Assembly: GCA_025965495.1 (NCBI GenBank)
Contig: JAOPWW010000059.1
Span: 1 to 5,849 of the forward strand
From: Frankiales bacterium
GTDB taxonomy: Bacteria > Actinomycetota > Actinomycetes > Mycobacteriales > SCTD01
DNA length: 5,849 nucleotides
Reading direction: 5' to 3'
Part shown: one piece after another, positions 1 through 5,195 of the stretch
Numbering within the stretch: position 1 is the stretch's first letter
Layout of the letters: the number at the start of each line of letters is the position of its first letter
Translations under genes and position numbers: made by a program
The notes under the pieces: model-generated
The model's database searches: none
Told to the model about the DNA's origin: nothing
Seen by the model: only the letters and a program-made list of their open reading frames with translations

Positions 1-550
1 CGATGGCGATGCGGCAGGCGAGCAGGCCGTCGACGTCGTACTGGCTGCTGACGGTCGTCGGGGTCACCAGGAAGTCCAGGTTCGCCTGGTGCTTGGGCAT
101 GCCCCAGATGCCCTTGCCGCCGTGCACCGAGACCTCGCTGCTCACGGGCAGGTCGAGGACGTACTGCCCCGTGCCGTAGGTGCCCTGCAGGAGGCCTGGC
201 AGCAGCGGTGGTGCGGGGTCGGGCCCGTGCGTGCAGGCGACGGCGAGGGAGTGCTCGACGTAGCGCCCGATGTCGGTGCTCGTGTAGTCCACGACCGTCA
301 CGACGAACAGGCTGCGACCCCGGAGCAGGCGGAGCGGGTGCACCTCGCCGCCGGGCAGCAGGGCGGCCGCGGCCCGGGCGTCGCAGGTGAAGGCGGCGAC
401 CAGTGCCGGGGTGTCGCGCGAGTCCACGGGCAGGGTGAAGTCGATGCCGTCGACGCGGGCGCGGCGGCCGGCGAGGCGGCGCTGTCGTGCCGGCACGGGG
501 TCGGGCAGGAGCGACAGGGCGGCGCGGGCGGCGGACAGCAGCAGGCTCAC
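1..550 (-). CDS. Acetoacetate decarboxylase (ADC)-family protein, 3' end outside the window
   Basis: The frame is open from a GTG at 550 to the left edge: 183 codons with no stop, so the C-terminus is missing. The start is chosen because GTG overlaps the hydrolase stop (GTGA) and a GAGGAG ribosome site lies 8 bases upstream (559-564). Family members usually have about 240-270 residues, so perhaps a quarter to a third lies outside. The family call rests on residues 144-154 (GGKGIWGMPKH), which match the active-site segment of ADC-fold proteins (a Gly-x-x-x-W-G-x-P-K pattern). K153 aligns with the Schiff-base lysine, and residues 84-100 (V..DYTSTDIGRYVEH) match the preceding strand. Odd points: the second lysine of the classical Lys-Lys pair is H154, and my by-eye alignment puts V84 where the classical enzyme has an active-site glutamate. 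It may therefore be a Schiff-base lyase or aldolase-like enzyme rather than a true acetoacetate decarboxylase. No signal peptide or membrane segment is seen, so it is probably cytosolic. It is coupled to the upstream hydrolase. Confidence 0.82.
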   Translation of the reverse strand, partial: MSLLLSAARAALSLLPDPVPARQRRLAGRRARVDGIDFTLPVDSRDTPALVAAFTCDARAAAALLPGGEVHPLRLLRGRSLFVVTVVDYTSTDIGRYVEHSLAVACTHGPDPAPPLLPGLLQGTYGTGQYVLDLPVSSEVSVHGGKGIWGMPKHQANLDFLVTPTTVSSQYDVDGLLACRIAI

Positions 551-1599
551 CGGGAGAGCTCCTCGAGCAGCAGGGGGTGGAGGTCGCGGGCCGCGTGCCG
601 GCCCAGGAACACGTCGAGGTGGCCGTAGCCGCGGACGCGGTGCAGGGCGTCGCGTCCCGGCCGCCAGCGGGCGAAGTGCTCGAACGTCCGCTGCTGGCTC
701 TCGGGCAGGAAGCACAGGTTGTCCTCGCCGGCGACGAACACGAAGCGCGCGTCGGTCTGCGGCGCCTGCGCGACCGGGTCGGGTGGCAGGCCGGGGCGCG
801 TGCTGACCAGGTGACCCGCCCCGACGCTCCGCGCCATCTGGTCGAAGAACGACATCGGCGCGCCGCCGAACTCCCCGCGGACCCACGCGTGGGTCGCCTC
901 GTCGAGGTGGTCGTGCGACCACAGCGCGGGGTGCCCGCTGCCGTAGGTGAAGCTGACCAGGCGGCACACGGTGTTGTCGCACTCCCGGTGGGTGGCGCGC
1001 ACCACCGCGGTCACGGCGCGGGAGACCGGTCCCTGGCTGCGCACGCCCCAGGCGGGGGACAGCGAGGGCGTCAGCCGGGCGACGAGCGGGACGAGCCGGG
1101 TCAGCTTGACCGCCGACCAGGCCGGCACGACCGGGTGCAGGGACACGGCGTTGCTGACGACCGTGTCGACCTCGGGCAGCAGCCCGGCTGCCGCTGCCAG
1201 GACGAACGACGACGACCCCTGGCAGTGCACGACCGCCTTGAGGGTGCGGGCCCCGGTCTGCGCGAGCACGGCGCGCACCAGCGCGGGGTGGTCGCACGCC
1301 GCGGCGTCGTCGAGGGTCCACGGCACCGGCTCGAGGTCGATCGAGGCGCGCCAGTTGCCCATCCAGACGTCCCAGCCGGCGTCGAGCAGGCCGTCGACGA
1401 AGGTGCGCGGCAGCGGGGGCCGGAACAGCTCGGCCCGGACGCCGGCTCCGTGCAGGAGCAGCACCGGGCCGCGGGAGGGTGGGTGGCGCCCGGTGACGTG
1501 GACGAGCGTCAGCGGCAGCCCGTCCAGGGCGTGCAGGGGCAGGACGTCCGTGCGGTGGTCGCGCCGGGTCGTGGGCCGCGACGGCGCGGTGGTGCCCAT
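547..1599 (-). CDS. Alpha/beta hydrolase with a Cys nucleophile (PhaC-like box)
   Basis: A 350-residue alpha/beta-hydrolase-fold protein. Residues 46-52 (VLLLHGA) form the strand plus oxyanion turn, and residues 77-84 (DVWMGNWR) are typical of lipase/PHA-synthase-like hydrolases. The nucleophile elbow at residues 124-130 reads VHCQGSS, which puts C126 where lipases have Ser. D293 (in VAGEDNLC) and H327 (in GYGHLDVF) complete a plausible C126-D293-H327 triad. Residues 150-285 form a long cap region that could bind a hydrophobic substrate. A Cys nucleophile is known in PHA synthases (acyl transfer) and dienelactone hydrolase, so acyl transfer or thioester chemistry is possible; the substrate is unknown. 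There is no signal peptide. Start: ATG at 1599 follows GGGGGA by 5 bases. An in-frame TTG at 1698 would add 33 low-complexity residues, but it is better read as the -35 box of the promoter. The stop overlaps the ADC-family start, so the two form an operon. Confidence 0.86.
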   Translation of the reverse strand: MGTTAPSRPTTRRDHRTDVLPLHALDGLPLTLVHVTGRHPPSRGPVLLLHGAGVRAELFRPPLPRTFVDGLLDAGWDVWMGNWRASIDLEPVPWTLDDAAACDHPALVRAVLAQTGARTLKAVVHCQGSSSFVLAAAAGLLPEVDTVVSNAVSLHPVVPAWSAVKLTRLVPLVARLTPSLSPAWGVRSQGPVSRAVTAVVRATHRECDNTVCRLVSFTYGSGHPALWSHDHLDEATHAWVRGEFGGAPMSFFDQMARSVGAGHLVSTRPGLPPDPVAQAPQTDARFVFVAGEDNLCFLPESQQRTFEHFARWRPGRDALHRVRGYGHLDVFLGRHAARDLHPLLLEELSR

Positions 1600-1604
1600 G
1601 GCCG

Positions 1605-1610
1605 TCCCCC
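1605..1610 (-). promoter_or_regulatory. Ribosome binding site fixing the hydrolase start
   Basis: GGGGGA on the minus strand sits 5 bases before the ATG at 1599. No comparable purine run precedes the alternative TTG at 1698, so this site supports the shorter protein. Confidence 0.6.
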
Positions 1611-1623
1611 GCCCGGCAGCGGT

Positions 1624-1660
1624 CGCGCCCCCACGACCGGGATCCGCGCCGGGGGCGCGG
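1624..1660 (-). promoter_or_regulatory. Structured 5' leader with two mutually exclusive stem-loops
   Basis: In the predicted hydrolase leader RNA, hairpin A is a perfect 7-bp stem with a 3-base loop (plus-strand arms 1644-1650 CCGCGCC and 1654-1660 GGCGCGG). Hairpin B is a perfect 9-bp stem (arms 1624-1632 CGCGCCCCC and 1651-1659 GGGGGCGCG, with an 18-base loop). Both use 1654-1659, so only one can form at a time. The C-rich arm could also pair with the GGGGG of the ribosome site at 1606-1610. There is no U-run, so this is not a classical terminator. In such GC-rich DNA, short perfect stems also arise by chance, so a regulatory role is inference. Confidence 0.4.
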
Positions 1661-1669
1661 CCTGCGACC

Positions 1670-1698
1670 GTCCTACTCCCGGCCGTCCGACCGGTCAA
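1670..1698 (-). promoter_or_regulatory. Sigma-70-type promoter for the hydrolase/ADC-family operon
   Basis: On the minus strand, TTGACC (1698-1693) is followed by exactly 17 bases and TAGGAC (1675-1670). The -35 matches the TTGACA consensus at 5 of 6 positions, and the -10 is of the TAnnnT/TAGGAt kind frequent in actinomycetes. Transcription would start near 1663, giving a leader of about 64 bases before the ATG at 1599. The box starts only 9 bases after the amidase stop codon. I see no terminator between, so the operon may also receive read-through from the amidase. Confidence 0.6.
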
Positions 1699-1702
1699 CC
1701 GG
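1689..1702. promoter_or_regulatory. Possible operator: palindromes over the -35 box
   Basis: Two overlapping symmetric elements cover the -35 box. GACCGGTC (1689-1696) is a perfect 8-base palindrome. CCGGT-CA-ACCGG (1691-1702) is a 5-bp inverted repeat. A repressor bound here would block the promoter. The elements are short and built of bases common in this genome, so this is only a candidate. Confidence 0.25.
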
Positions 1703-1707
1703 CTCCG

Positions 1708-2490
1708 TCAGGCGTGCGCGACGACCCGCAGCGCTGCCCAGGTCAGCGGTCCGACGACGCCGTCCTCGTCGATCCCCCGGTTGTCCTGGAACCGGCGCAG
1801 CACGAGGTCGGTCGCGCCGTCGAACGAGCCCGTCTCCTGCAGGTCGGGGTTGCCGGCCTTGGCGAGGGCGCGCTGCACGTCCCCGACGCGGTCGCCGTGG
1901 TCTCCCTTGTGCAAGGGGAGGTCGACGGGGGGCCGGGGCGGAGGGACGAGCCCGGGCACGGGGTGGGCCACGGCGTCCACCCGACGGCGCTCGTCGGCGA
2001 GCACGAGGCCGTCCGGGTCGCTCTTGCGTCCGGGCGGCGAGCAGACCGTCCGGTGGAACTCCAGGCCGTGCGCGGCGTCCGTGCCCAGGTGGGAGAGGAT
2101 GGCGTGCGTCCCGACCCGCAGGCTCAAGAGCTGGGCCTCGGGCCAGTCCTCACCGGTCGTGTGGTCGGTCTCGACGCCGAGCGACGTGTGGTTGTCCGGC
2201 TTGCCAGGGAGCACGCGACCGGCGTGGTAGGCGGGTCCCGCGGCCAGGACGTGCCAGACGCCGGACCGGTCGACCCACAGCTGGGCCGCGGCGACGTCCC
2301 AGTTGCCGAGCATGGCGGCCGGCACGCCGGGGGAGTCGCCCTCGCCGCTGGCGTCGTGGTGCCAGACGACGGCGCGCAGCCCGGAGAAGCCTCCGTCGTA
2401 GTGGCCGCGCGTGCGCCAGCCGTCCAGCTCCCGGACGTGCAGTCCGGCGTCGGTGAGGACGTCCGCCAGCCACGTCGCGAAGCCGTTCAC
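1708..2490 (-). CDS. N-acetylmuramoyl-L-alanine amidase (Amidase_2/PGRP fold) with C-terminal peptidoglycan-binding domain
   Basis: A 260-residue protein predicted to cleave the bond between N-acetylmuramic acid and L-alanine in peptidoglycan. The zinc-amidase domain spans about residues 25-165. H44 (in VVWHHDA), H146 (in EFHRT) and D158 (in PGRKSDP) are the likely zinc ligands. K156 and E107 (in LGVETDH) occupy positions of catalytic residues in the T7 lysozyme/AmpD family. A Pro-rich linker (177-192) leads to one peptidoglycan-binding repeat (about 193-254), with KGDHGDRVGDVQRAL, FDGATDLVLRRFQ and DGVVGPLTWAAL. Start: GTG at 2490 has an excellent AGGAGG 5 bases upstream. Extending to a GTG at 2751 adds 87 Arg/Pro-rich residues with weak codon bias and no homology that I recognise. 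No signal peptide appears with either start, which resembles phage endolysins rather than secreted autolysins. It could be a captured lysin or a cytosolic/lysis-released amidase; I see no other phage gene nearby. Confidence 0.85.
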   Translation of the reverse strand: MNGFATWLADVLTDAGLHVRELDGWRTRGHYDGGFSGLRAVVWHHDASGEGDSPGVPAAMLGNWDVAAAQLWVDRSGVWHVLAAGPAYHAGRVLPGKPDNHTSLGVETDHTTGEDWPEAQLLSLRVGTHAILSHLGTDAAHGLEFHRTVCSPPGRKSDPDGLVLADERRRVDAVAHPVPGLVPPPRPPVDLPLHKGDHGDRVGDVQRALAKAGNPDLQETGSFDGATDLVLRRFQDNRGIDEDGVVGPLTWAALRVVAHA

Positions 2491-2735
2491 GAGGTCCTCC
2501 TCGAGGCACGTGCGGACTCCGGCACGTCGCGGTCGACGGGCGGGGGCCTCGCGGCGCAGGGCGACACGGCCGGACCGTCGGAGCGGCGGCGCAGGCAGGT
2601 CGCGCACCGCGGGAGCGGGCACCAGGGCCCGCACGACGGACCGTAGGCCCGATGAGCGGGGTTGACCAGGGGCGCGGGTCCGGGGGAGTGCCGGCCGCAC
2701 GACGACCACTGGACGCCGGCCCCCGTCAGGTCCAC
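2487..2735 (-). CDS. Possible small Cys-rich protein upstream of the amidase
   Basis: An 82-codon frame (GTG at 2735, TGA overlapping the amidase GTG as GTGA). I do not recognise it. In its favour: about 91% G/C at third positions against roughly 75% at second and 65% at first, the order expected for coding DNA in such genomes. The frame that extends the amidase has only about 76% at its third position. Translational coupling to the amidase also supports it. Residues C13-G-R-H16 and the set C35-x3-C39-x4-C44-x2-C47 could form a zinc site. Against it: no good ribosome site before GTG 2735, a high Pro/Arg content, and a weak candidate promoter lying inside it. It may be chance. Confidence 0.3.
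   Translation of the reverse strand: MDLTGAGVQWSSCGRHSPGPAPLVNPAHRAYGPSCGPWCPLPRCATCLRRRSDGPAVSPCAARPPPVDRDVPESARASRRTS
2496..2501 (-). promoter_or_regulatory. Strong ribosome binding site fixing the amidase start
   Basis: AGGAGG (GAGGAGG if extended by one base) on the minus strand lies 5 bases before the GTG at 2490. It is the best Shine-Dalgarno sequence in the window, and it decides the 260-residue form over the 347-residue one. Confidence 0.75.
2640..2668 (-). promoter_or_regulatory. Weak candidate promoter for the amidase
   Basis: On the minus strand, TGGTCA (2668-2663) is followed by 17 bases and TACGGT (2645-2640). This is 4 of 6 at -35 and fits the TAnnnT pattern at -10, with a leader of about 140 bases before GTG 2490. 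The match is weak and lies within the possible small ORF, so it could be an internal promoter or chance. Confidence 0.25.
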
Positions 2736-2777
2736 GGTGGGACGTCTTCACCCGTTCGGCCGAGCCCTGGGGGCGTC

Positions 2778-5195
2778 ATGGCGGACACGGCAGCGAGCAG
2801 CACGACGACCGAGCACGTCGACGTCGTCGTCGTGGGGAGCGGCTTCGGGGGAGCGGTCACGGCCTACCGGCTCGCGGCCGGCGGGCTGCGCGTCTGCCTG
2901 CTCGAACGCGGCAAGGCCTACCCCCCGGGCAGCTTCGCCCGGACGCCGCACGAGATGCAGGCCGCGCTGTGGGACCCGAGCGAGGGCCTGCACGGGCTGT
3001 TCGACGTCTGGTCCTTCCGCGGGACGGAGGCGGTCGCGGCCAGCGGGCTCGGAGGCGGGTCGCTCGTCTACGCGAACGTGCTGCTGCGCAAGGACGAGCA
3101 CTGGTTCGTCAAGAACAGCCCCCTGCCCGGCGGCGGGTACGAGCACTGGCCGGTGAGCCGCGCCGACCTGGACCCCCACTACGACGCGGTGGAGCGGATG
3201 CTGCACGGACAGCGGTACCCGACGGAGAGCGAGCCGTACGCGTCGACGCCGAAGACGGTGCAACTGCGCGACGCCGCGGCGCGGCTCGGGCTCGACTGGC
3301 AGCTGCCCCTGCTCGCGGTGACCTTCGGCAACGAGGGCGAGCCGCCCGTCCCGGGGCAGCCCGTGCGGCCGTACGCCTACCCCGACCTGCACGGTCTCCC
3401 GCGGACCACGTGCACCCTCTGCGGGGAGTGCGACCTGGGCTGCAACACCGGGAGCAAGAACACCCTGGACCACACGTACCTGTCCGCCGCGGTCGCCGCG
3501 GGGGCCGACGTGCGGACCCGCAGCGAGGTCCGCCGGATCGCCCCGCGCGACGGCGGCGGCTACCGCGTGTCCTACGTCCGGCACGAGCCCTCGGCGGAGG
3601 GGCGGCGCACCCGGACGGGGCGGCTCCCGCTCGTCGAGCTGACGGCCGACCGGGTGGTGCTCGGTGCGGGCGCGCTCGGCACCAGCTACCTGCTGCTGAA
3701 GAACCGCGGCGCCCTGCCCGGGCTGTCGGCCGCGCTCGGGACGCGCTTCAGCGGCAACGGCGACCTGCTGGCCTTCCTGCTCGGCGCGACGACGCCGGAC
3801 GGCGGCCCGCGGCTGCTCGACGGCAGCCGCGGTCCGGTCATCACGAGCGCGGTCCGGCTGCCCGACGAGGTCGACGGCACGGGAGCGACCGGTCGCGGCG
3901 CCTACGTCGAGGACGCCGGCTTCCCTGCGTTCGCCGCCTGGCTGGCCGAGGCCGCCGACGCTCCCGGCGGCCTGGTGCGCGCCGCCCGCTTCCTGTCCGG
4001 CCGGCTCCGCGCGCGGCTCACGGGCAGTGCCCGCAGCGGTCTCGGGCGCGAGCTCCAGGCGCTGATGGGTCCCGGGACGGCGTCGTCGACGATGCTGCCG
4101 CTGCTCGGGATGGGCCGCGACGTCCCCGACGGCGTCCTGCGGCTGCGGCGCGGCCAGCTCGACGTGGACTGGACGACGGCGACCTCGCTCGACTACCTGG
4201 ACCGGCTGCGCGGGGTGGTCCGGGACCTGGCCGGCGAGCTCGGGGCCCGCTACGAGGACGACCCGCTCTGGCACCTCGGGCGGCGGGTCGTGACGGTGCA
4301 CGCCCTCGGCGGCGCGCCGATGGGCGAGCACCCCGGGGAGGGCGTCGTCGACGCCTACGGCGAGGCCTTCGGCCACCCGGGCCTGTACGTCGCCGACGGG
4401 GCGGCGATGCCGGGGCCGGTCGGGGCCAACCCCTCCCTGACGATCGCGGCGTTCGCCGACCGCCTCGCCGAGCACCTGCTCGAGCAGGTCGCCGTCGGCC
4501 GGCCGGTCGTCGTCGTCCTCCCGGAGAGCCGGGCACCGGTCGAGGCCCGGCCGGTCTCCCCGGACGCATGCCGCCTGGAGTTCACCGAGGAGATGAAGGG
4601 CTTCGTCACGTTCGGGGAGGCCGACCCGCAGCGCGGGCACGACGTCGGCCGGGAGCAGGGCACGTCCCTGATGTTCCACCTCACCATCGCGGTGGAGGAC
4701 GTGGACGCCTTCGTCACCGACCCGGATCGCCCGGGCACCGCCGACGGGTGGGTCGACTGCGACGTCCTCGGCGGCCGCAGGCCTGTCCGAGGAGGCCGCT
4801 TCGGGCTCTTCGTGCACGACGGCGACAGCCGCCGCAGCCGCATGCTCTACCGGCTCCCCTTCGAGGACGCGGCCGGCAACCCGGTCACCCTCGCCGGGTA
4901 CAAGGACGTCCACGACGACCCGGGCGCCGACGTCTGGCGCGACACCTCGACGCTCTACGTGCGGCTGCTCGCCGGCCACGTCGAGCCGGTCGAGGACCTC
5001 ACCGCGCCCCTGCTCGGGACGGGGATCATCACGATCCACGTCCCCGACTTCCTGCGCCAGCTCACGACCTTCCGCGGGAGCGGCCCGGGCCTGACCGGCG
5101 GCGCGCACGCCGTCGAGGTCTTCGGCCGCGTGTTCCTCGGCGAGCTGTGGACCACCTACGGCGAGCGGCTCCTGCACGCGGGCAGCCCGGCATGA
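2778..5195 (+). CDS. GMC-family FAD oxidoreductase, cholesterol-oxidase class, with CxxCxxCxxxC motif and extra C-terminal domain
   Basis: An 805-residue flavoprotein predicted to oxidise an alcohol on a hydrophobic, perhaps sterol-like, substrate. The N-terminal FAD-binding Rossmann motif is GSGFGG (20-25), with E43 (in LLERG) as the usual ribose contact. SGLGGGSLVYANVL (89-102) is the second FAD motif. C212, C215, C218 and C222 form CxxCxxCxxxC (in CTLCGECDLGC), followed by GSKNTLDHTYL. GAGALGTSYLLL (296-307) is typical of the family. The C-terminal GMC domain has H508 (in VHALGGAPMG), LYVADGAAMPGPVGANPSLTI (536-556, first part) and N551, the usual His/Asn catalytic pair. Residues about 598-797 are an additional domain; ordinary GMC enzymes have about 500-600 residues. 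No Tat or Sec signal is evident. ATG 2778 is chosen because the Rossmann strand starts at about residue 14. The upstream ATG at 2652 would add 42 residues of non-domain, low-complexity sequence. The ribosome site is weak (GGGGG, about 4 bases before the ATG). The stop overlaps the next gene (ATGA). Confidence 0.88.
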   Translation: MADTAASSTTTEHVDVVVVGSGFGGAVTAYRLAAGGLRVCLLERGKAYPPGSFARTPHEMQAALWDPSEGLHGLFDVWSFRGTEAVAASGLGGGSLVYANVLLRKDEHWFVKNSPLPGGGYEHWPVSRADLDPHYDAVERMLHGQRYPTESEPYASTPKTVQLRDAAARLGLDWQLPLLAVTFGNEGEPPVPGQPVRPYAYPDLHGLPRTTCTLCGECDLGCNTGSKNTLDHTYLSAAVAAGADVRTRSEVRRIAPRDGGGYRVSYVRHEPSAEGRRTRTGRLPLVELTADRVVLGAGALGTSYLLLKNRGALPGLSAALGTRFSGNGDLLAFLLGATTPDGGPRLLDGSRGPVITSAVRLPDEVDGTGATGRGAYVEDAGFPAFAAWLAEAADAPGGLVRAARFLSGRLRARLTGSARSGLGRELQALMGPGTASSTMLPLLGMGRDVPDGVLRLRRGQLDVDWTTATSLDYLDRLRGVVRDLAGELGARYEDDPLWHLGRRVVTVHALGGAPMGEHPGEGVVDAYGEAFGHPGLYVADGAAMPGPVGANPSLTIAAFADRLAEHLLEQVAVGRPVVVVLPESRAPVEARPVSPDACRLEFTEEMKGFVTFGEADPQRGHDVGREQGTSLMFHLTIAVEDVDAFVTDPDRPGTADGWVDCDVLGGRRPVRGGRFGLFVHDGDSRRSRMLYRLPFEDAAGNPVTLAGYKDVHDDPGADVWRDTSTLYVRLLAGHVEPVEDLTAPLLGTGIITIHVPDFLRQLTTFRGSGPGLTGGAHAVEVFGRVFLGELWTTYGERLLHAGSPA

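Larger units (their letters stand above)
2491..2777. other. Divergent intergenic region between amidase and GMC oxidoreductase
   Basis: These 287 bases separate the two divergent arms and must hold the promoter for the GMC/phosphoesterase pair. On the plus strand, GGTTGACC (2660-2667) supplies a good -35-like TTGACC, but the sequence 17-18 bases on is G-rich (near 2685) and no TAnnnT -10 follows. I therefore cannot place the plus-strand promoter. The region also contains the possible small minus-strand ORF and a weak minus-strand promoter. No clear terminator or long inverted repeat is seen. Confidence 0.5.

Noticed and set aside
1600..1698. A 33-residue N-terminal extension of the hydrolase from TTG 1698
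   Set aside because: It would use a rare start without a ribosome site, and its sequence holds the promoter and leader hairpins. ATG 1599 has a proper ribosome site.
487..2646. A very long plus-strand open frame opposite the hydrolase and amidase
   Set aside because: It is antisense to two genes with clear catalytic motifs, and its protein is low-complexity (Gly/Arg/Val/Asp/Gln-rich) with no recognisable domain. Such antisense frames are expected at this GC content.
2625..2650. Inverted repeat GGGCC...GGCCC as a possible terminator
   Set aside because: The arms are only 5 bp with a long spacer and no U-run, and it lies upstream of both flanking genes, where a terminator makes no sense.
2491..2751. 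An 87-residue N-terminal extension of the amidase
   Set aside because: It is Arg/Pro-rich, has poor third-position bias and no signal peptide, while GTG 2490 has an ideal AGGAGG.
2652..2777. A 42-residue N-terminal extension of the GMC oxidoreductase
   Set aside because: The sequence is Gly/Arg/Pro-rich and lies before the normal position of the FAD-binding strand; it is neither a Tat nor a Sec signal (no RR motif followed by a hydrophobic stretch).
2748..5177. A very long minus-strand open frame opposite the GMC oxidoreductase
   Set aside because: It is a mirror of the GMC gene, composed of repetitive Arg/Val/Glu/Gly-rich sequence, without motifs or a ribosome site.
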